A DNA stretch of 64,000 nt from Strix aluco. Lineage: Eukaryota; Chordata; Aves; Strigiformes; Strigidae. Of this stretch, positions 21,601-35,024 are shown in pieces (within the stretch, counting starts at the first letter, position 1; every line of letters starts with the position of its first letter). The translations under genes were made by a program, and so were the position numbers. The notes beneath the pieces were generated by a model. The model worked only from the letters and a program-made list of their open reading frames with translations. It was not told the origin of the DNA and ran no database searches. The stretch lies in contig NC_133948.1 of NCBI RefSeq assembly GCF_031877795.1, positions 15,144,948-15,208,947 on the forward strand, in the 5' to 3' direction.

Positions 21601-22235
21601 CAGAGCCGCAGAGAGGAGGAGCTGAGGCCGCCAGGCCCACGCCTGGCCCTCGGCTCCCAGCGCGGCCGACACGAGGGTCACGGAGTCACTCCTCACCCCT
21701 TCCCAGCTCCAGCCCCCAGCACAGGGGCTTGGCCAGCCAGATCCCAGGGAGCGACCCACGGAGGGATCTGTCCCGCTGGCACTCACTGCTTACTTAGTTT
21801 CCTGGACAAGGAGAAACCTTGGGATATTTTTTTCTCCTCGCTTCTCACCTTCAGCCTCATGGGAGCAGGAGCAGAGGCCTTACGGGAGCTCCTCAAGCTC
21901 ATTAGGAAGCAGTTTTACACACTGAATTTAACAGAAGCAAACATAAGTCATAAACATTGGAGAAAATAATAAACATCAATTTTAAAAGCCTGGCTACAGC
22001 TTCCTTCCCCGGCCCGGATCAGCCGTGGAGCTGGGCGGAGAGCGGGCAGCGCAGGGCGCAGCACAGACAGCAGCGGTGCGAGGGGCCCGATCCTGCCCCG
22101 GGAAAGGGGGGGGCTGGCCCCTCCAGACACAGCGCGGGGCCGGAGCTCTGCTGAGCACAGATCCCCGCTCCCGGGGCGGGGAGACAACCCACGGGAGGCT
22201 GCCAGGTGAGAAATAACATGACACACGCAGGCTGC
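18620..22235. other. Intergenic, GC-rich, no gene seen
   Basis: Apart from the CCATCC tract at 19108-19306 and a TATA-like word at 19424-19430, nothing was recognised. Open frames are short and compositional. Confidence 0.6.
19108..19306. repeat. Degenerate CATCCC/CCTGTC pyrimidine tract
   Basis: Tandem hexamer-like words (CATCCC, CATCCT, CCTGTC, CCTTCC) on the plus strand, of the same kind as the tract at 5985-6245 but 13 kb away. Confidence 0.8.
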
Positions 22236-22251
22236 AACAGGGGGGAAGGCT

Positions 22252-22257
22252 TTTATT
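22252..22257 (-). terminator. ZMAT5: Poly(A) signal of ZMAT5
   Basis: AATAAA on the minus strand lies about 95 bases after the ZMAT5 stop codon, giving a short 3' UTR ending near 22235. Confidence 0.85.
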
Positions 22258-22351
22258 GATGGAAAGCGTGTATAAATCATTCTGTCCCTTTCTTAGAGCA
22301 GGTGAGGAAGAAGTCCATCTCCAGCACAACCTCTGCGGGGGTCCCTGTGCC

Positions 22352-25300
22352 TCAGCCCCACTGCAGGTTGGGGGGGACCGGCCACCCTCCGGGTGGGGGG
22401 GCCTGCAGGGACGGGGGCAGATCCTGCACTGGTGGCCAGCCTGGCGGGTACTGGAAAGGTGCTGGTTTCTCAGGCAGAGCACTGGGGAGGTGGGGAGATG
22501 GAAGGGGCAGAGGTGAGACGGGGCTGTCTCAGTTTGACAGCAAGGCCCTGCTTAGGGGCTGAGCTACCCTCTGCCCCGCCACTAGCCCCCAAAAGAGGAG
22601 GGGTCCAGAGAGGAGGGTTTTGGTTATCAACAAGCAGGTATATTCACACACCCCCTGCCCAAATCCAACAGCAGACTCCAGTTTGCTAATGAAGCGCACA
22701 CCACTGAAAAATAAAGGGGGGAGCACTAAGGGAAGGGGGTGCAGGCGCAGCCCCCCGACAGCCCCAGGCACAGCTGCTGGCGGGAGAGGCCTCGCACTGG
22801 GAGTACGGCTGGCCCGGTCCCCTCCCACCCCCAGCTGCTCGCGACTCTTCACACAGCTGAGTTTTGAGGAGAACAAACAAAATTAGCAGATGTTTCTTTC
22901 CAAGCAGCCTGAATCCCAAGCCAGCTGTGCACTTCCCCAAGGACAAGGACCCCTCGGAAATGGAGAAACTGCCAAAACGATGGTGTGTTTTCACAGAAGC
23001 ACCCTTCAGCAGAGGGAACAGGCTTCCTCCTCCAACTCACGGCCTGGGAAACACTTTGTCTCCCTCCCTCAAGTTTACTAGTTGAGGCTGCTGCAAACAA
23101 CACACCTGACTGAGGAAGTGCAAAAGCAAGAAGCATCACTCCCTTGTCTCCAGCTGAACAAAGTGTCTGGCCAGGGCAGGTTTAAATTCATGGGAAATGT
23201 ACCTTTTCCATTAATTCCTGAGCGCAGGAAACTCATTTGTTCTTTAGCACAAGCCTTGACAGCAGCCTTCCAGCTTCTCAGGCCTCTACCTCCGACCCTG
23301 ATGAATCTTTTTAATTGTTATGCCAGAAGAAATCTAATCAAACTCCTTTACATAATGCTCCGGGGAAGCAGCACCCTCCTCTCCCTGCAGGGCCCACGAT
23401 GTGGCCAAAAGCCAGCTACAGAAGTTGAGTGCAGTGTTTTCTAGGCAGCTAACACAGAGCAAAGTCATTTGCTCTGATGCATATCCCCTTGGTGGGGATT
23501 CTTCAGAGCCGAGGATGAGACAAGACTGTTAGGACACACCGAGCCCCTCTCGGGCAGGAATATTTTTTTGTTACAGCCAGGCCCTGCCGCTCACGCAGGC
23601 AGGGGAGCCCCCGCAGCAGCGGTACGGTGGGGCGGGGAGCAGGACAAGGCATGCTGCAAGGCGGAACAGCACAGCTATCAACTAATGAGCTGTTCTGTGA
23701 GCAGCAGAACGAATCAATAGGGAGGATGCTGTCTGGGTACTCAATTCCCTGGGGTCTCATAAGATACAAGTGCTATCAAAGGTTTACCTACAGCTGGAGC
23801 ATTCCAAATGGCTGTCCCATGTGGATTCTCCAGTGTCTAGCAAGGGTCAAGAATATTTCCTTTCCAAAGGCATTAATGGGATCCCTCTCCTCTACCCACT
23901 TCCACATTCATGAAACCTGTAGGATCTGGGTATCGCTGAGGCCTCAGCCCCCATTCTGATGGGAATCAGGACAAGGGCTCCAGAGCAGCGATGGCAGCAG
24001 CACATGCTCACGTGCACTGACATGCTCCATCTCCTTTGGAAATCAGGTTAAAAATCGATCACACCCTGGCAGAGCTCCACCGCTAAGAGAACTACACGAA
24101 CTCCATCCAACTCCACCCCAGCTCTCCAGAAAGCAACGGCACGGTGTGACTTTGAAAATACGCATCAAGCGGAGGCTTCCAAATGAAGATCGTCCCTTTG
24201 AGCCCAGTCAGGCTGGGAGAGCGGCTGCACAAACGATGGCTGGGAGGTAGTGTGGCAACTCTCCATCCATGGGGCTAACGTAGGTGACAGTCAGAAATGG
24301 TGCTCAAGTTACCGCCTTTAAGAAGGTGCTACCCTTCAGCAAGGCAGTACCTGGCCACACGGACACTTCTAGTCCAGCGCAGTGTTTTCTTTGCACTGTG
24401 GTGTGCTTGGAGACCGCACAAGGCAGTAGCTCCATCTGTGACTGCCCGCTGGGTATCTTGCTAGGAAGCCCCCGGCAAGTCCGAGACAGAATCTCAGCTA
24501 CGCTCACAGGCTGAGGCTTAGCACAGCAACAGCAACACTCTGGGAGACCACGCTTCCAAGACCTCTTCCATCCCAGCTTGAATCCTTCCTGCTCAGTGCT
24601 GCCAGAGAAGACAGAGATGTAGCTGGGTCTCTAGCATCTCCTTTTGGAGGTGACTGTCCTCGAGAGAACTTTCTCTACTGTTTTGTGCACACTAATGGTC
24701 TTCACTGACATTACCAGCCAGGCAAGGCAGCCCGTGGGCAGGTTATCATTCAAAACCACAAATTCCCCAAAGCACCATTAGACCCTGCCAGAGATTCTGC
24801 CACACTTCAGGGACCTCGAGGACTGCAGGAGAGGAAGCTCCTTGTCCTTAAAAGCATTTTCAGGAGGAACACAGAGTCCCCAGGCATCAGGAGCACAGGG
24901 ACCTGCCTAAAACAGGCCCTCTTCCCTGGCACTGCAAAACAACTCTGGCAGACAGTGCAAAACACACAGTTGCTCAGAGGGGCAATGCTGGGGCCAGAGA
25001 GCACAAGGGGAGAAGAGAAATGATAGGGGCAGGCATCAGCAAGGCCAGATAGAGGGGAGAAGCTTTGAATAGTTGGGGTTTAGTTCCTGTAGTAGATGGT
25101 TTCTGAGCCTGCAGGGACAGGGAGGCTGGGCAGAAAGCAACAACCCTAGAAATCTCAGGTCTTGTGCATCTTTGGAGGCAGCAGGGACCAGGTAGTTTTG
25201 AAGGTCTGGAAATTCCTCTGGGTATAGCACTGGCCATCTTCTGTGAGAGATGATCTACCCCAAGATCAAGGGATTCATGGGCAGGACAAGCAAAATGGGG

Positions 25301-28300
25301 CAAGTGAAGTGTATGGGGGGGTAGGAAGGTTAGGGCTGTCAGTGAGCACAGCTAAGGGCAGCCAAGCTGATGGATGGAGTGAACAGAAAAGCAACAAGCC
25401 CAGACAAGCACCAGAAGGAAGATCCTGCCCAGACCAAACACAGAGAGGACAGGAGCAAATAGAAAAAGAACAAAAGAGATTTGGCACCTTCCCAAATGTC
25501 ATCCAATTAAGCCTGCGGCACAGTCAGGTGAGCAAGGAAACAGCAGGCACCGGCAGGCGCCCGAATCCGAATGAATGCCGCGAGGAGGAGCTAATTCCAC
25601 CCTCTCACTGGCAGGGACCGGCAGAGACGTGCAGACAGGGCAGGCAGCGGATGGGGAAGCTGTCAAAAAGATGAGACCAGGCTCCTGCCACTGAACCCCG
25701 GGCATTAATAACTCAGCGCCGCGGTGGCACTGTCCTTCCAGGCACGTCTGTGCGCGCTGAGGAGAGCACAGGAGCACCCCTCTGCTTGTCTTCCCCGGGG
25801 TAGCAGCCACGGGCAGCGAGGTCTGGCTCGTCCCCTGGGCACGTGGGGAGACACGTGCACTCCCCTCTGATGTGGGCACGCAAGGCCGGATCCATACATG
25901 TGTCTGCAGTGTGTGCCAAGAGCAGTGCTGGCAGGCAGAGTGCGGAACGACAGCTCGGGGGGTCCCATCGAGCTGGGACCTCTGATCACCTGCACCTTCT
26001 CCTATCCCACTCACACCCCTCGTTCTTGTGGGATCCCCGCTCTGCGTCACGGGGGCCAGAAGCAGCAGCCAGCCCTGACGCGGATGCTCCCCGGCCACCG
26101 GTACCTGTTACTCTGAGCCGCGCTCAGTCTCTTTGCTCTCTTCTCCAGCCAGTCCTCAATGGTGCCAGGCGGGACATCTGCTCCCTCCTGCCGCAGCTCC
26201 TTCGATCTCTGCTCCCCTGGTTGAGAGAGAGAAGGCTATCAGACGCTCGCACTGCAGTCCTTTCACTCCATTAAACCCGCTGCTCGTTACCCTGCACAGT
26301 TTCTTATGGTGGAGAGTTTGCAGTTTGCCTGTGGCGGCCCCTCCTCCTCCTCCTCCACTGTCCACCTGCCATCTGATGCGTGGCCTCCTCACTGGTGACA
26401 GCTCCAGCCAGACAGAGCCGGGAACACGAACTAAGCCAGTGAGCACAGTGGCAGTTCAGGCACTTAACTGAGGGGAGTCTGACATCTCCCCCCGGGGTAG
26501 ATCGTCCTCATCCTCGCCTGAAACCGCCTCTGCTGGCCCTGAGCCGTTTCCAAAGATGTGTCCCTCCAACTGCAAGGAGGGACTTTGCCACCCCTGCCCA
26601 GTTAGGTGGGAGTGACAGGGACGTCTGTCCGGATCGATGCAGACTTGGCAGGCCAGGAGAGCCTGAAAGGTTCAGAGTGCACGTACAATCAGGAGAGGGG
26701 ATTTCAGAGATGCTGTCAGGTTTGTTTAAGGCGCACGCTGCGTGATGTATCCCCAGCCCCTGCAGAGACAGGGCGGGAGGCTGTCACCCAGCCCTGCACA
26801 GCCCAGGTGCAAAATCAGAGCAGACCACAGCGGAGGGAGGGGAACAAGCTCCTGCGTTTCCTCATGTGAGTTAGGAACAAGCAAGGCAGCGCCAGTAGGA
26901 AACCTCTGCTGCCTACCAAGAGACAGGGCAGCCTGAGGTCCTTTCAAGCTTTCAACCCCTCTGTCACCCCGGAGGGGTTGTGTGGGGCAGATGCCTGCAG
27001 GCACCCCATCCTGCAGCACTGTCCTCTCTGGGCAGAAGGGCACAGAGCCCGCGGGGCAGCCCAGCACTCACCGGTCCCTCCCAGCTGCCCAGTTATCAGA
27101 GCTCCCTGGTCCCCCCTTGGCGGCAGTGACAAAGCAGGAAGGGATGCTAGCAAGAGAACAGGGTCTAGCACGAGTCCTTGACACGAACAACACAGTCACA
27201 CTCCTCACAGCACGTCAGGCAGAGCGGGCTGAGGAGATGCTCAGAGCTATTAGATCTCCAGCCTAGTGGAAAGTTCCCACCTAACAGAAAAGGGAATGTG
27301 ATACTCTGAAAAACAAACACTGATATTAATAAAACGGAAGCCGAGGCAGCCGTGTGTCATTCCCCTTTGCCCCACTCATCAAACCCTCCGGGGACAAGCG
27401 CTCTGGGGGAACCCTGATCCCATTTAGAGATCAACCCGCCAGCAGTCCCACCCCGCGGCAGCCACCTGCGGCCATGCCCGCCAGGAGCCTGCTCCACACC
27501 CACCCACCATATGTCACATGTTTAAGGAAAATATTATACGTTCCCAGACAGGGTGTGAAATTAATATTGCTTGGGCAGAGTGAAGGATCACTTCATCCTA
27601 GTGGTGGCAACCAATTATTCATCTGCCTGTTGAATATTAATAAGGATGGCAGAAATGTGCTACACAATGAGCAGCCGGAGATGGATAATTTGTCATCCAG
27701 CCTTTTCATCTGCTGTTGCTGGGAGGGGTGACGATGTACTCACTGCCACCACAAAGACAGCCTGCTGGGGTCCTGATGTCGAGGTGCTGCTCTGCAACCC
27801 GGCCATAAGCATACAGTTGGAGACAGGACTGTTCAAGTCTCCCACAGTTGTTCTCAAGGTGCAAAGCCCCAGCACAGCTACTTGGGATCAACCCAACAGC
27901 CTGGCCAGGTGAGGGCACCCGGGAGGCAAGAAGCTCAGTCTGGTGAGCTGGGCGCTGCTCAGACTCAGGATATCTGAATTCAGCTCCCAGGTCAGACTTC
28001 CCTGGCAGCTTTGTCCACAGCCACCTTAATTCCCTTTGTTCCAGGTTTCTGCCTTGGCACATCCCACCTCAGCAATGGGACAAGTGGTGGTCGTGCGAGG
28101 CTTCGATGAGGCAGGAGAAAAAAAAAAAAAAAAAAAAAAAATCACAGAGAGACTTCTCCCACCTTCACCTACCACCAAGATTTCTTTTTCATCCCACTCC
28201 AAGCCCCAACACAGAACAGACAAAAACTGCCAAAGCCTCTCTGTTTAGAGCAGGGAGCCCCGAGGCCACTGCCCTTAAGTGCCACACCAGGAACTCATGC

Positions 28301-31300
28301 AGCCACAACTCCCTGTCTTGTCCAGAAAAGCTGCAGTGGAACAACTCCAGGCTCACACTGGCCTAAATGAGGCCCCAGGTGTCCAGATTAGAAAGGCATC
28401 CAGCTGGCTCCCCACTCACGCAGCTCCACGAGTTACTGCTCCAAATCACTCCAACCCGCAGGCTGAGAAATAAAGCAGCAGGTACGGGCAGCTGTCTGGC
28501 TCTGTCCACCTTGATGCACGCCCATCAAAAAGGCAAATATTTCATCTCACCTTCCTGTAAGTACACATATCCCATTCAGAGACCACCAAAACTACCGTGA
28601 GATTGGAAATACCCCCTGAATGTCAACAGGTATTCCAGGATGTAACTCTGAAACACAATTACCAGCCCTTACTCCTCATGCATGGTCGTGCAGCCAGCCA
28701 GACTGCAGCAGCAAGACAGGTGTGAAGGTGCTTCCCCCCGGCTTCTCACTGGGGTGTTTGCTTCAGAGTCTAATTACAGCCAATTAAAAGAGCATCTGTA
28801 GTCATGAAGTGTCTCTCTAATGATGTCAGAGTGAGAGTCCAGATTTATCTTCTCTCCCCATGCAACTTCTAGCATGAGTTTTCTTCCTGAACGAGACACC
28901 AGCATAGGCGAGATGCAACCACCAGTAAGGAGCAGGTCACCCAGCAAAAAGATTTACATGTAATCCTTCAGCTCCCTCCCTGGGCCGGGAGATGTGGCAG
29001 CCCAAACTCCTCCAGAGCACACGAACAGCAGCAGGCTGTGGTTAGAGATGAGGTTGATGAGGCCCTGCAATATGAGCAGCTTAAGAAGTTACCACCCCGC
29101 AGCCACGAAGTGGGAGCCGACTGTGAGAGCGCTCCTTCTCCTGCTCATGGCTAAGTTAAGCTGGTTGACGACAGCCACCCCCAGCAGGGTCACTCAGATT
29201 CTTTCAATCACATGGATATATTGCAAACACTCAACCAACTGTGCCCTCGCAGCTCTGGCTAGCTGGAGCTCACCAAAGAGGCTGGGTTGTGTCAATACTA
29301 CCAGCAGAAGTGACGCAGATTAGTGGGGAGCCAATAACTTTAAGCAAGAAGATGGCAATTTGACAGTGACTTTTCCTGACATGACTGTACTTAAAATGAC
29401 AGCCTGGAAGTGTCTTGCTGATGAATGATGCAGCAGATGCAGAAGGCTAATGCTTTGATGCGGTAACAGCTGGGAATATGCCTCCCTCCCTGCTGAAGGT
29501 GGAAACTGTTGCTTCTTGATGAGTATATTCTACAGGGTGCAGAAATGCTGAAGCCAAACTAGGACACGCTCTGAGCTGTTACAGAACAGCGAATCGTCCA
29601 GAAATCTTCCTACTTAACCCACAAGACTAACACAAACAACAGGGTGAATTCCCTGCATTAAAAAGGCCAAATGTTAAGAATAATGTAATGTTTCCTTTGA
29701 CTGTAATAAAAATGCGTCATTAGCAAGGGAGCTCACTGACACAGAACTACCAACACCAAACACTTCACAGGGATTCAGGGACAGGTTCAATATTTACATG
29801 ACAAAGAAAGTGCCATCACAGTTTAGCAGTGTTAAAAAGGTCAGAAAAGGCTTTGCTTTAGTTTAGGATGCAAACCCACCCCTTAACGAGGGTCATGCCA
29901 CTTCACTACAGGATTTCTTTGCACCTTTTCCCGAAGCATCTGCCCCTGGACAAGGGGAGACACGGGTTCAACGCAGTCTGGCAGCTCCTCTGCTTCTACG
30001 CCCATGCACCAGGGCTGAGGAACGCGCACTTAAGCAGCACTGTGGACTCACCCAGAGACCATCCACTTTTACCCCACAGAGGCAGAGTGTGGTCCTTTCC
30101 AGCACGGTCACACAAGGCTCTGCACAAGATGGTGAGAGGGCTCTGGAGCTTCCAGCCTCCCAGCTCATCTCAAATCCCCGACCACCCCCGGCTGCAAGTC
30201 TGCCAAAACCTCCCAGACGCTGTGGGTTCAGACAGGAAATCTCTGAGGACACTGACAATTCAGTGCAGGGCAGCCTGATCCCGACCACTGCTCTAACTGG
30301 TACCATATCATCTCAGCGGCTGTGGCGGCGATGCCCCGTAGCACAGAAACACCAGGACTAGGTGCTAATGCCCACAGGGACGTTACTGACGGAGACGCTA
30401 CGAGGGTCACGTCTCCTGCGTGACTAACGCAACCTGCGGTCCAACCTGCCATCACACCAGCTTGGCTTAAACTCTGCCCTAAGCCTCACCATCTGAGACA
30501 CTGATGCCTCAGTAGCCTAAGGAGGGGGTGAAATGTCCCCCCGACACACCGAACAGCAGCTTGGCTTTTGCAGCTGGTCCTTCCATCCAGACTACCATGT
30601 TACAGGCTGTACCTCTCCTCCACCAAGTCCTGCTGAGATCTTCCCTCCATCAAATCCCTCCAAGCTCTCGGTGGGCTCAACTGATCAGATTTAGAGGTCT
30701 GTGTGCTGCTCAGCCTGCTCGCTCGGCTCACACGGGATTTCTGTGGAGCAACACCACTGGAGAGGTGAGCAGGATTTAACTCTACAACCAGGCATTAGTG
30801 TTAGAGCAGCACAGCCAAGGATGAGGCACCCTGCTGTCCCCTGGCCATCGCTCCTTTAAGTCTAATTGTTTAATTAAATGTTTGACTTGGTAATACAAAT
30901 GCAAGGTTTCCAAGTAATCTCCCAGGAATCAGCTCTCTCACTAGCCAATTCTCCACTTACACCTGACCCATTTGACAGAAGTCAATATCCAATAACAAGT
31001 GTAATTGGCAAAGAAACCTGCCCAAGCGCAGAGGAGCTTGCCAGCCTTCCCCTGCAGCTCCGCTCTGCTCCAAAGAGCTCTCACTTCCCCTGCAATAAAC
31101 AGCCTTCAGTGACTGGAAACGCTACAGGTTCCTGCAAATACGCTGGCATCCTGTGCCACCTCTCGGGAGCCCAGCACTTCAACCCCACAGCAGAGAAGGG
31201 TCAGGGGGAGGTTCTGGGCTAGCGGCGGGGAAGAGGAGCATGACTGCCAGCCCGGCACTGCCGCTCTGAGAAGGGCTGGCTGGAGTGCTCCATCTCCCAC

Positions 31301-34300
31301 GCAGCCCGACGAGATGGGTTTTATTGACTGCCAGAGTTGTTCAGCGATTGATTCAGAGTCGCCTTGGGGACTCACAGACTGACTCAGCAACGGCGAGGAC
31401 TGGAATAGCTCTGTAGTGCCTGCCTTCCTCCTGCTCTCCCAGGTCACCAGAGCCCTGCCTCCCCAAATCTGATCCCTCAGAAGGTCAGGAGAGTCTCTAC
31501 CCCACATACACCCCAAATCTCATATGTATGCACACACACGTCCAATACTTAAGCCTGTTTTTGCCAAACTATTGGCAAAACAACAGTTGGCTTCAGCTAG
31601 CAGTGTGGGCACAAGATCTGCTCAGACGTTGGGCTGCATTAGGAAGAGCATTGCCAGCAGGTCGAGGAAGTGACCCTTCCTCTCTGCTCCACGCTGGTGA
31701 GGCCATGGCTGGGTGCTGTGTCCAGTGCTGGGCTCCCCAGTACCACAGAGACAGGGACGTACCGGAGAGAGACCAGCAAAGGCAAGAGACAATGGGCACA
31801 AACCAAAATACAGGAATTTCCATTTAAATATTTTTTTTTAAATACATTTTTTCTGCAAACGTGGTCAAACATTGGAACAGGTTGCCCACAGAGGTTGTAT
31901 CCAGCCTTGGAGATATTCAAAACACAACTAGACGTGATCCTGAGCAGCCTGCTCTAGTCTACCCTGCTTTCAGCAAGGCAGGGCTGGGACTAGACAATCT
32001 CCAGTGGAGACCTCAACCATTCTGTAAGTTCTCACCAACACCTGACTCACATTTTCTCTAATCACCAAAGTAATGAATCCTATGGAGAAAACAGAGCTTC
32101 TACCCCTTGTAGGGCAAGGAGGTGGTACTCCCAGAATGAAAAAGTTCAAAAGTGCTCTTGGAGACTCACAGCAGGGGAGCAGCCGCCATTCATCCCCTGC
32201 CCAAACTTCAGTTCCACCCAAAGCCACGTGAGCAGAGGCCGTTTCTGGATCCAAGACCCCACGTCCTCTCTTCAGGACAACACAACTGACAGCAGGCTAG
32301 CTCTTCCCAAGAGTGGAAGAAGCAGCAGCTCCCTGGTAACAGTAGAAAGCTGGGGGGGTATCAAATCCATAAATTTAAGGGGAAGTGATGTACCAGTGCC
32401 CTCTGCTGCCGACAGTTTTTATTCCCTGACTGAACAGAACCCTGAGGGCTCAGAAAGCCCACTCCCTGTTTCAGATGCTTGCTGCTAAGTAGTAACAGCA
32501 TTGCTCAACTCTAGGTTTGTGTCTGTGCCAGCAGCTCAAGAGCAGAAAGCATATGAAAAACTGCAGCACTTACAGCCACGCTACAGGCTCACACAGCACT
32601 GAGAGGCAGGCGAGAGGGATCCACGCTCGGCTCGCTGCGTACAGGCAGCACGGGACCGCAGGCTATCGCTGCACAACCCCTCACACACCCCTTTGCAGCC
32701 CCACACTCCCTGCAGCAACTCCCCCTCCTCAGAGAGCCCTGGCCATTTTCTTGTTTGAGGACTCACCTTGAACCTGGGCACTCAGCTTCTCCAGGTCCTG
32801 CTCTGTCATGTGGGAAAATCTGCAGTTGGACCCAAAATCACACTGTCCTGGAACAAAAGCCATGGAGCAACACGTGAGCCGCACACACAAGGTCCTCCCT
32901 TATAAATGTGCATGCAAACCCAAGGTCCATTACACCTGCACGCTGAACACACACCCAAGACCTTCAGTCCCTCCAAGACACACATACCCGGGCTCTCCAG
33001 ACCAGCCTTGGGTCAGCTCATGAAGGTGCTGCTGGAGCTCAGGCAGTTATTTCTACCTCAGAAGAACTCACCTGTTTGCAGAAACTTCCGACAAGGTTTC
33101 TTGGTTTGCTCCTCTTGCAGGATAGCGGCAGCATCTGGGGGAGACAAAGGACAAACCAGGGTGAAGATCTCTCACACAGCAATACCCCATCCTATGGTGG
33201 TCCCAAACAGGTCAGTTGCCTAGTGGGAAGCCATTTGACATGACAACCAGGAGCTTAAGCCACAGCCAAATTGACAGTTAACAGTCCCTGTTTGCACCCC
33301 TGGCCTGAGTTTTTCACTGACTTGCAAATATCACCTTCTTTGCTTTCTGCTTCATGCTTTCTGCCCACACCAGGAGGAAGAAAGAAGCATAACACAAAAG
33401 CAATGATGCTGCTGCACTTCTGTGCAGCAGAGAAAGACCAGGCAGACTCACAGAGCTCTCAGAAAAGCTCTGTGCGAGGCCTCACAGAACCCTGTGCTGA
33501 GTCTCCAGTGGACACCACTGAAATGGTCCTTCACCTCCCAGAGACGTCCTCAGGAAAGTGAGCCCCAAAGACACAGCAGCTCCCACAGACTGTGGAAGAA
33601 CTTGCACTGGCTGATGCCAGGCCACGGAGTCTGGAGACAAGAGGAGACAAACCCCCTAATCAGGGATGGCATGAGGAATTTTATCAGAGGAAAATCAAGG
33701 GTTGCAGCCTGGTAAGAAGACAAGTACTAGGTGATCTGCCTCACCATCACTAACCCAGCTAGAACTGTGCTGGGCTGGGGCTGTTGGTCCTCCACACTTG
33801 GCCAGTACAGAGAACCTTTCCAGCTTCCACATGCGGGTAAGCAGACAGCAGAGCCACCCAGAGCTCGCAGGGTATTCCTCACCCAGCTAGCCAGGAGACA
33901 AGCACAGCCCGCAACTTCTGATCCCGAGGAACCAGAAGGAAGCAGAGGAACATACAGGAAATGGTTGCATGATCACTTTAACCCAAACTAAGTCTTTGCT
34001 ACTGCCAAAATACCCACTTCTGCGCTCTTGCTCACACCCTGGACACACATTCCCACCGTATTCATCAGGCTGGCACTAAGACACATGTAACTGCGTGGCG
34101 AGCCAGGTCAGAGCACTGAGCTGGGTGAGAAGAGTCCTGTTAAACAGGCAAAAGACACAGGGCTTTCCTCCCAGCACGTCCTGACACAGCCTCCAGCCCC
34201 AGAATTCCTCCTCTGCCAAAACCTAAATGCACCTAGCCCTCCTCATCCTCCTCTGTTTGCCCCCTTTGCTAAGACAGGTTAGAGCATTCCAGTGCTTTGA

Positions 34301-35024
34301 GCTTCTTCCCCAGCCCTTTCATCCTCCTGTGCTCTCCAGTCAAGCAGTCACATCCTCAGCCTCTCCCACAGCCACCCTCATCACCGACATCTCCGCCCCG
34401 TGCAGAGCACTGCTGCCAGCTTCCTGCCCGTTCACACCACACGCTCCAGCCTGCCCTCCAGCCCGCTTTCTCCACCCCACCCCCCCCATTTCTTGCTCCT
34501 CCCATGTCAGAGATCAACTCTGGTTTGCAGAAGGCACCTAACTCACCTTCAGAAACTGCAACTGACTTTGTTCTCTTGTCTCCCATCTCAGATTTGCTCA
34601 TGATGCCAAGAGAGCTTTATCTTCAACTCCTGGTCTCAGAAACAACCTCCCTATCTCTTCCACCTCATTTCAAGTCCCAGCTGACATCTGCAGTTTCCCC
34701 TTCCCACATCCAGACACATGAGGATTTTGCCTCTGAGACTGCTTGACAGCAACAGTATAAAGTCCACAATTCACTGGCACAGACAATCTGAATATAAATC
34801 ATCAGTGCTGATTTACTTTACCTATCCCCCACCCCACACCTCATCCATCACCTCCCCAGTCCCAGAAAGGGAGGGGCAGACAGTTGGTACTACCCACCTC
34901 GGAATAAGTCGTACCAGACTCTCTTAGCCCTGAGATGCTGCACTCCATTGAGGTGTTTCTTCCTGTTGTGAAGGTTGTCCTGAAAGGACCTGTCACAGTA
35001 GTCGCAGAAGTATCTTTTTCCCAT
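22352..35024 (-). CDS. ZMAT5: Zinc finger matrin-type 5 (U11/U12 snRNP 20-kDa protein), complete
   Basis: Coding exons in order on the minus strand are 35024-34898, 33134-33072, 32847-32767, 26216-26105 and 22481-22352. All introns are GT-AG and the joined frame codes 170 aa, exactly the human length. An amino-terminal U1-C/matrin-type finger has C7, C10, H24 and H30. A CCCH finger follows with C57-x8-C66-x5-C72-x3-H76. The helical segment [13 protein letters not shown] is conserved, and the tail is proline-rich with repeated GWP (…[10 protein letters not shown]…, ending LQWG). The protein is known as a component of the U11/U12 di-snRNP of the minor spliceosome, in the nucleus. A first, non-coding exon probably ends at 39679; the ATG exon would begin at 35031 with only seven 5' UTR bases. 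All ZMAT5 introns look U2-type. Intron 26217-32766 contains a CR1 fragment. Confidence 0.97.
28118..28141. repeat. 24-base A-run in ZMAT5 intron
   Basis: A perfect plus-strand A homopolymer in the intron between the third and fourth coding exons. No retroposed body was recognised next to it, so it is not called a SINE or a processed copy. Confidence 0.9.
31630..32025 (+). mobile_element. CR1 LINE fragment (3' part) with internal deletion
   Basis: The sequence follows the CR1 3' region as I recall it: an ORF2-end segment (GGCTGCATTAGGAAGAGCAT…, CTGGGCTCCCCAGTAC), then GGGCACAAAC, ATTGGAACAGGTTGCCCACAG, GGAGATATTCAAAACACAAC, and an end CTCAACCATTCTGT. About 200 bases of the usual sequence are missing around 31785, between the GAGAGACCAGCAAAGG part and the AGACAATGGGCACA part. 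It is 5'-truncated, as is usual for CR1. It lies antisense in a ZMAT5 intron and is diverged, so it is old. Confidence 0.9.

Noticed and set aside
28118-28141. A24 run as a SINE or processed-copy tail
   Set aside because: No recognisable element body, tRNA-like head or target duplication was seen beside it.
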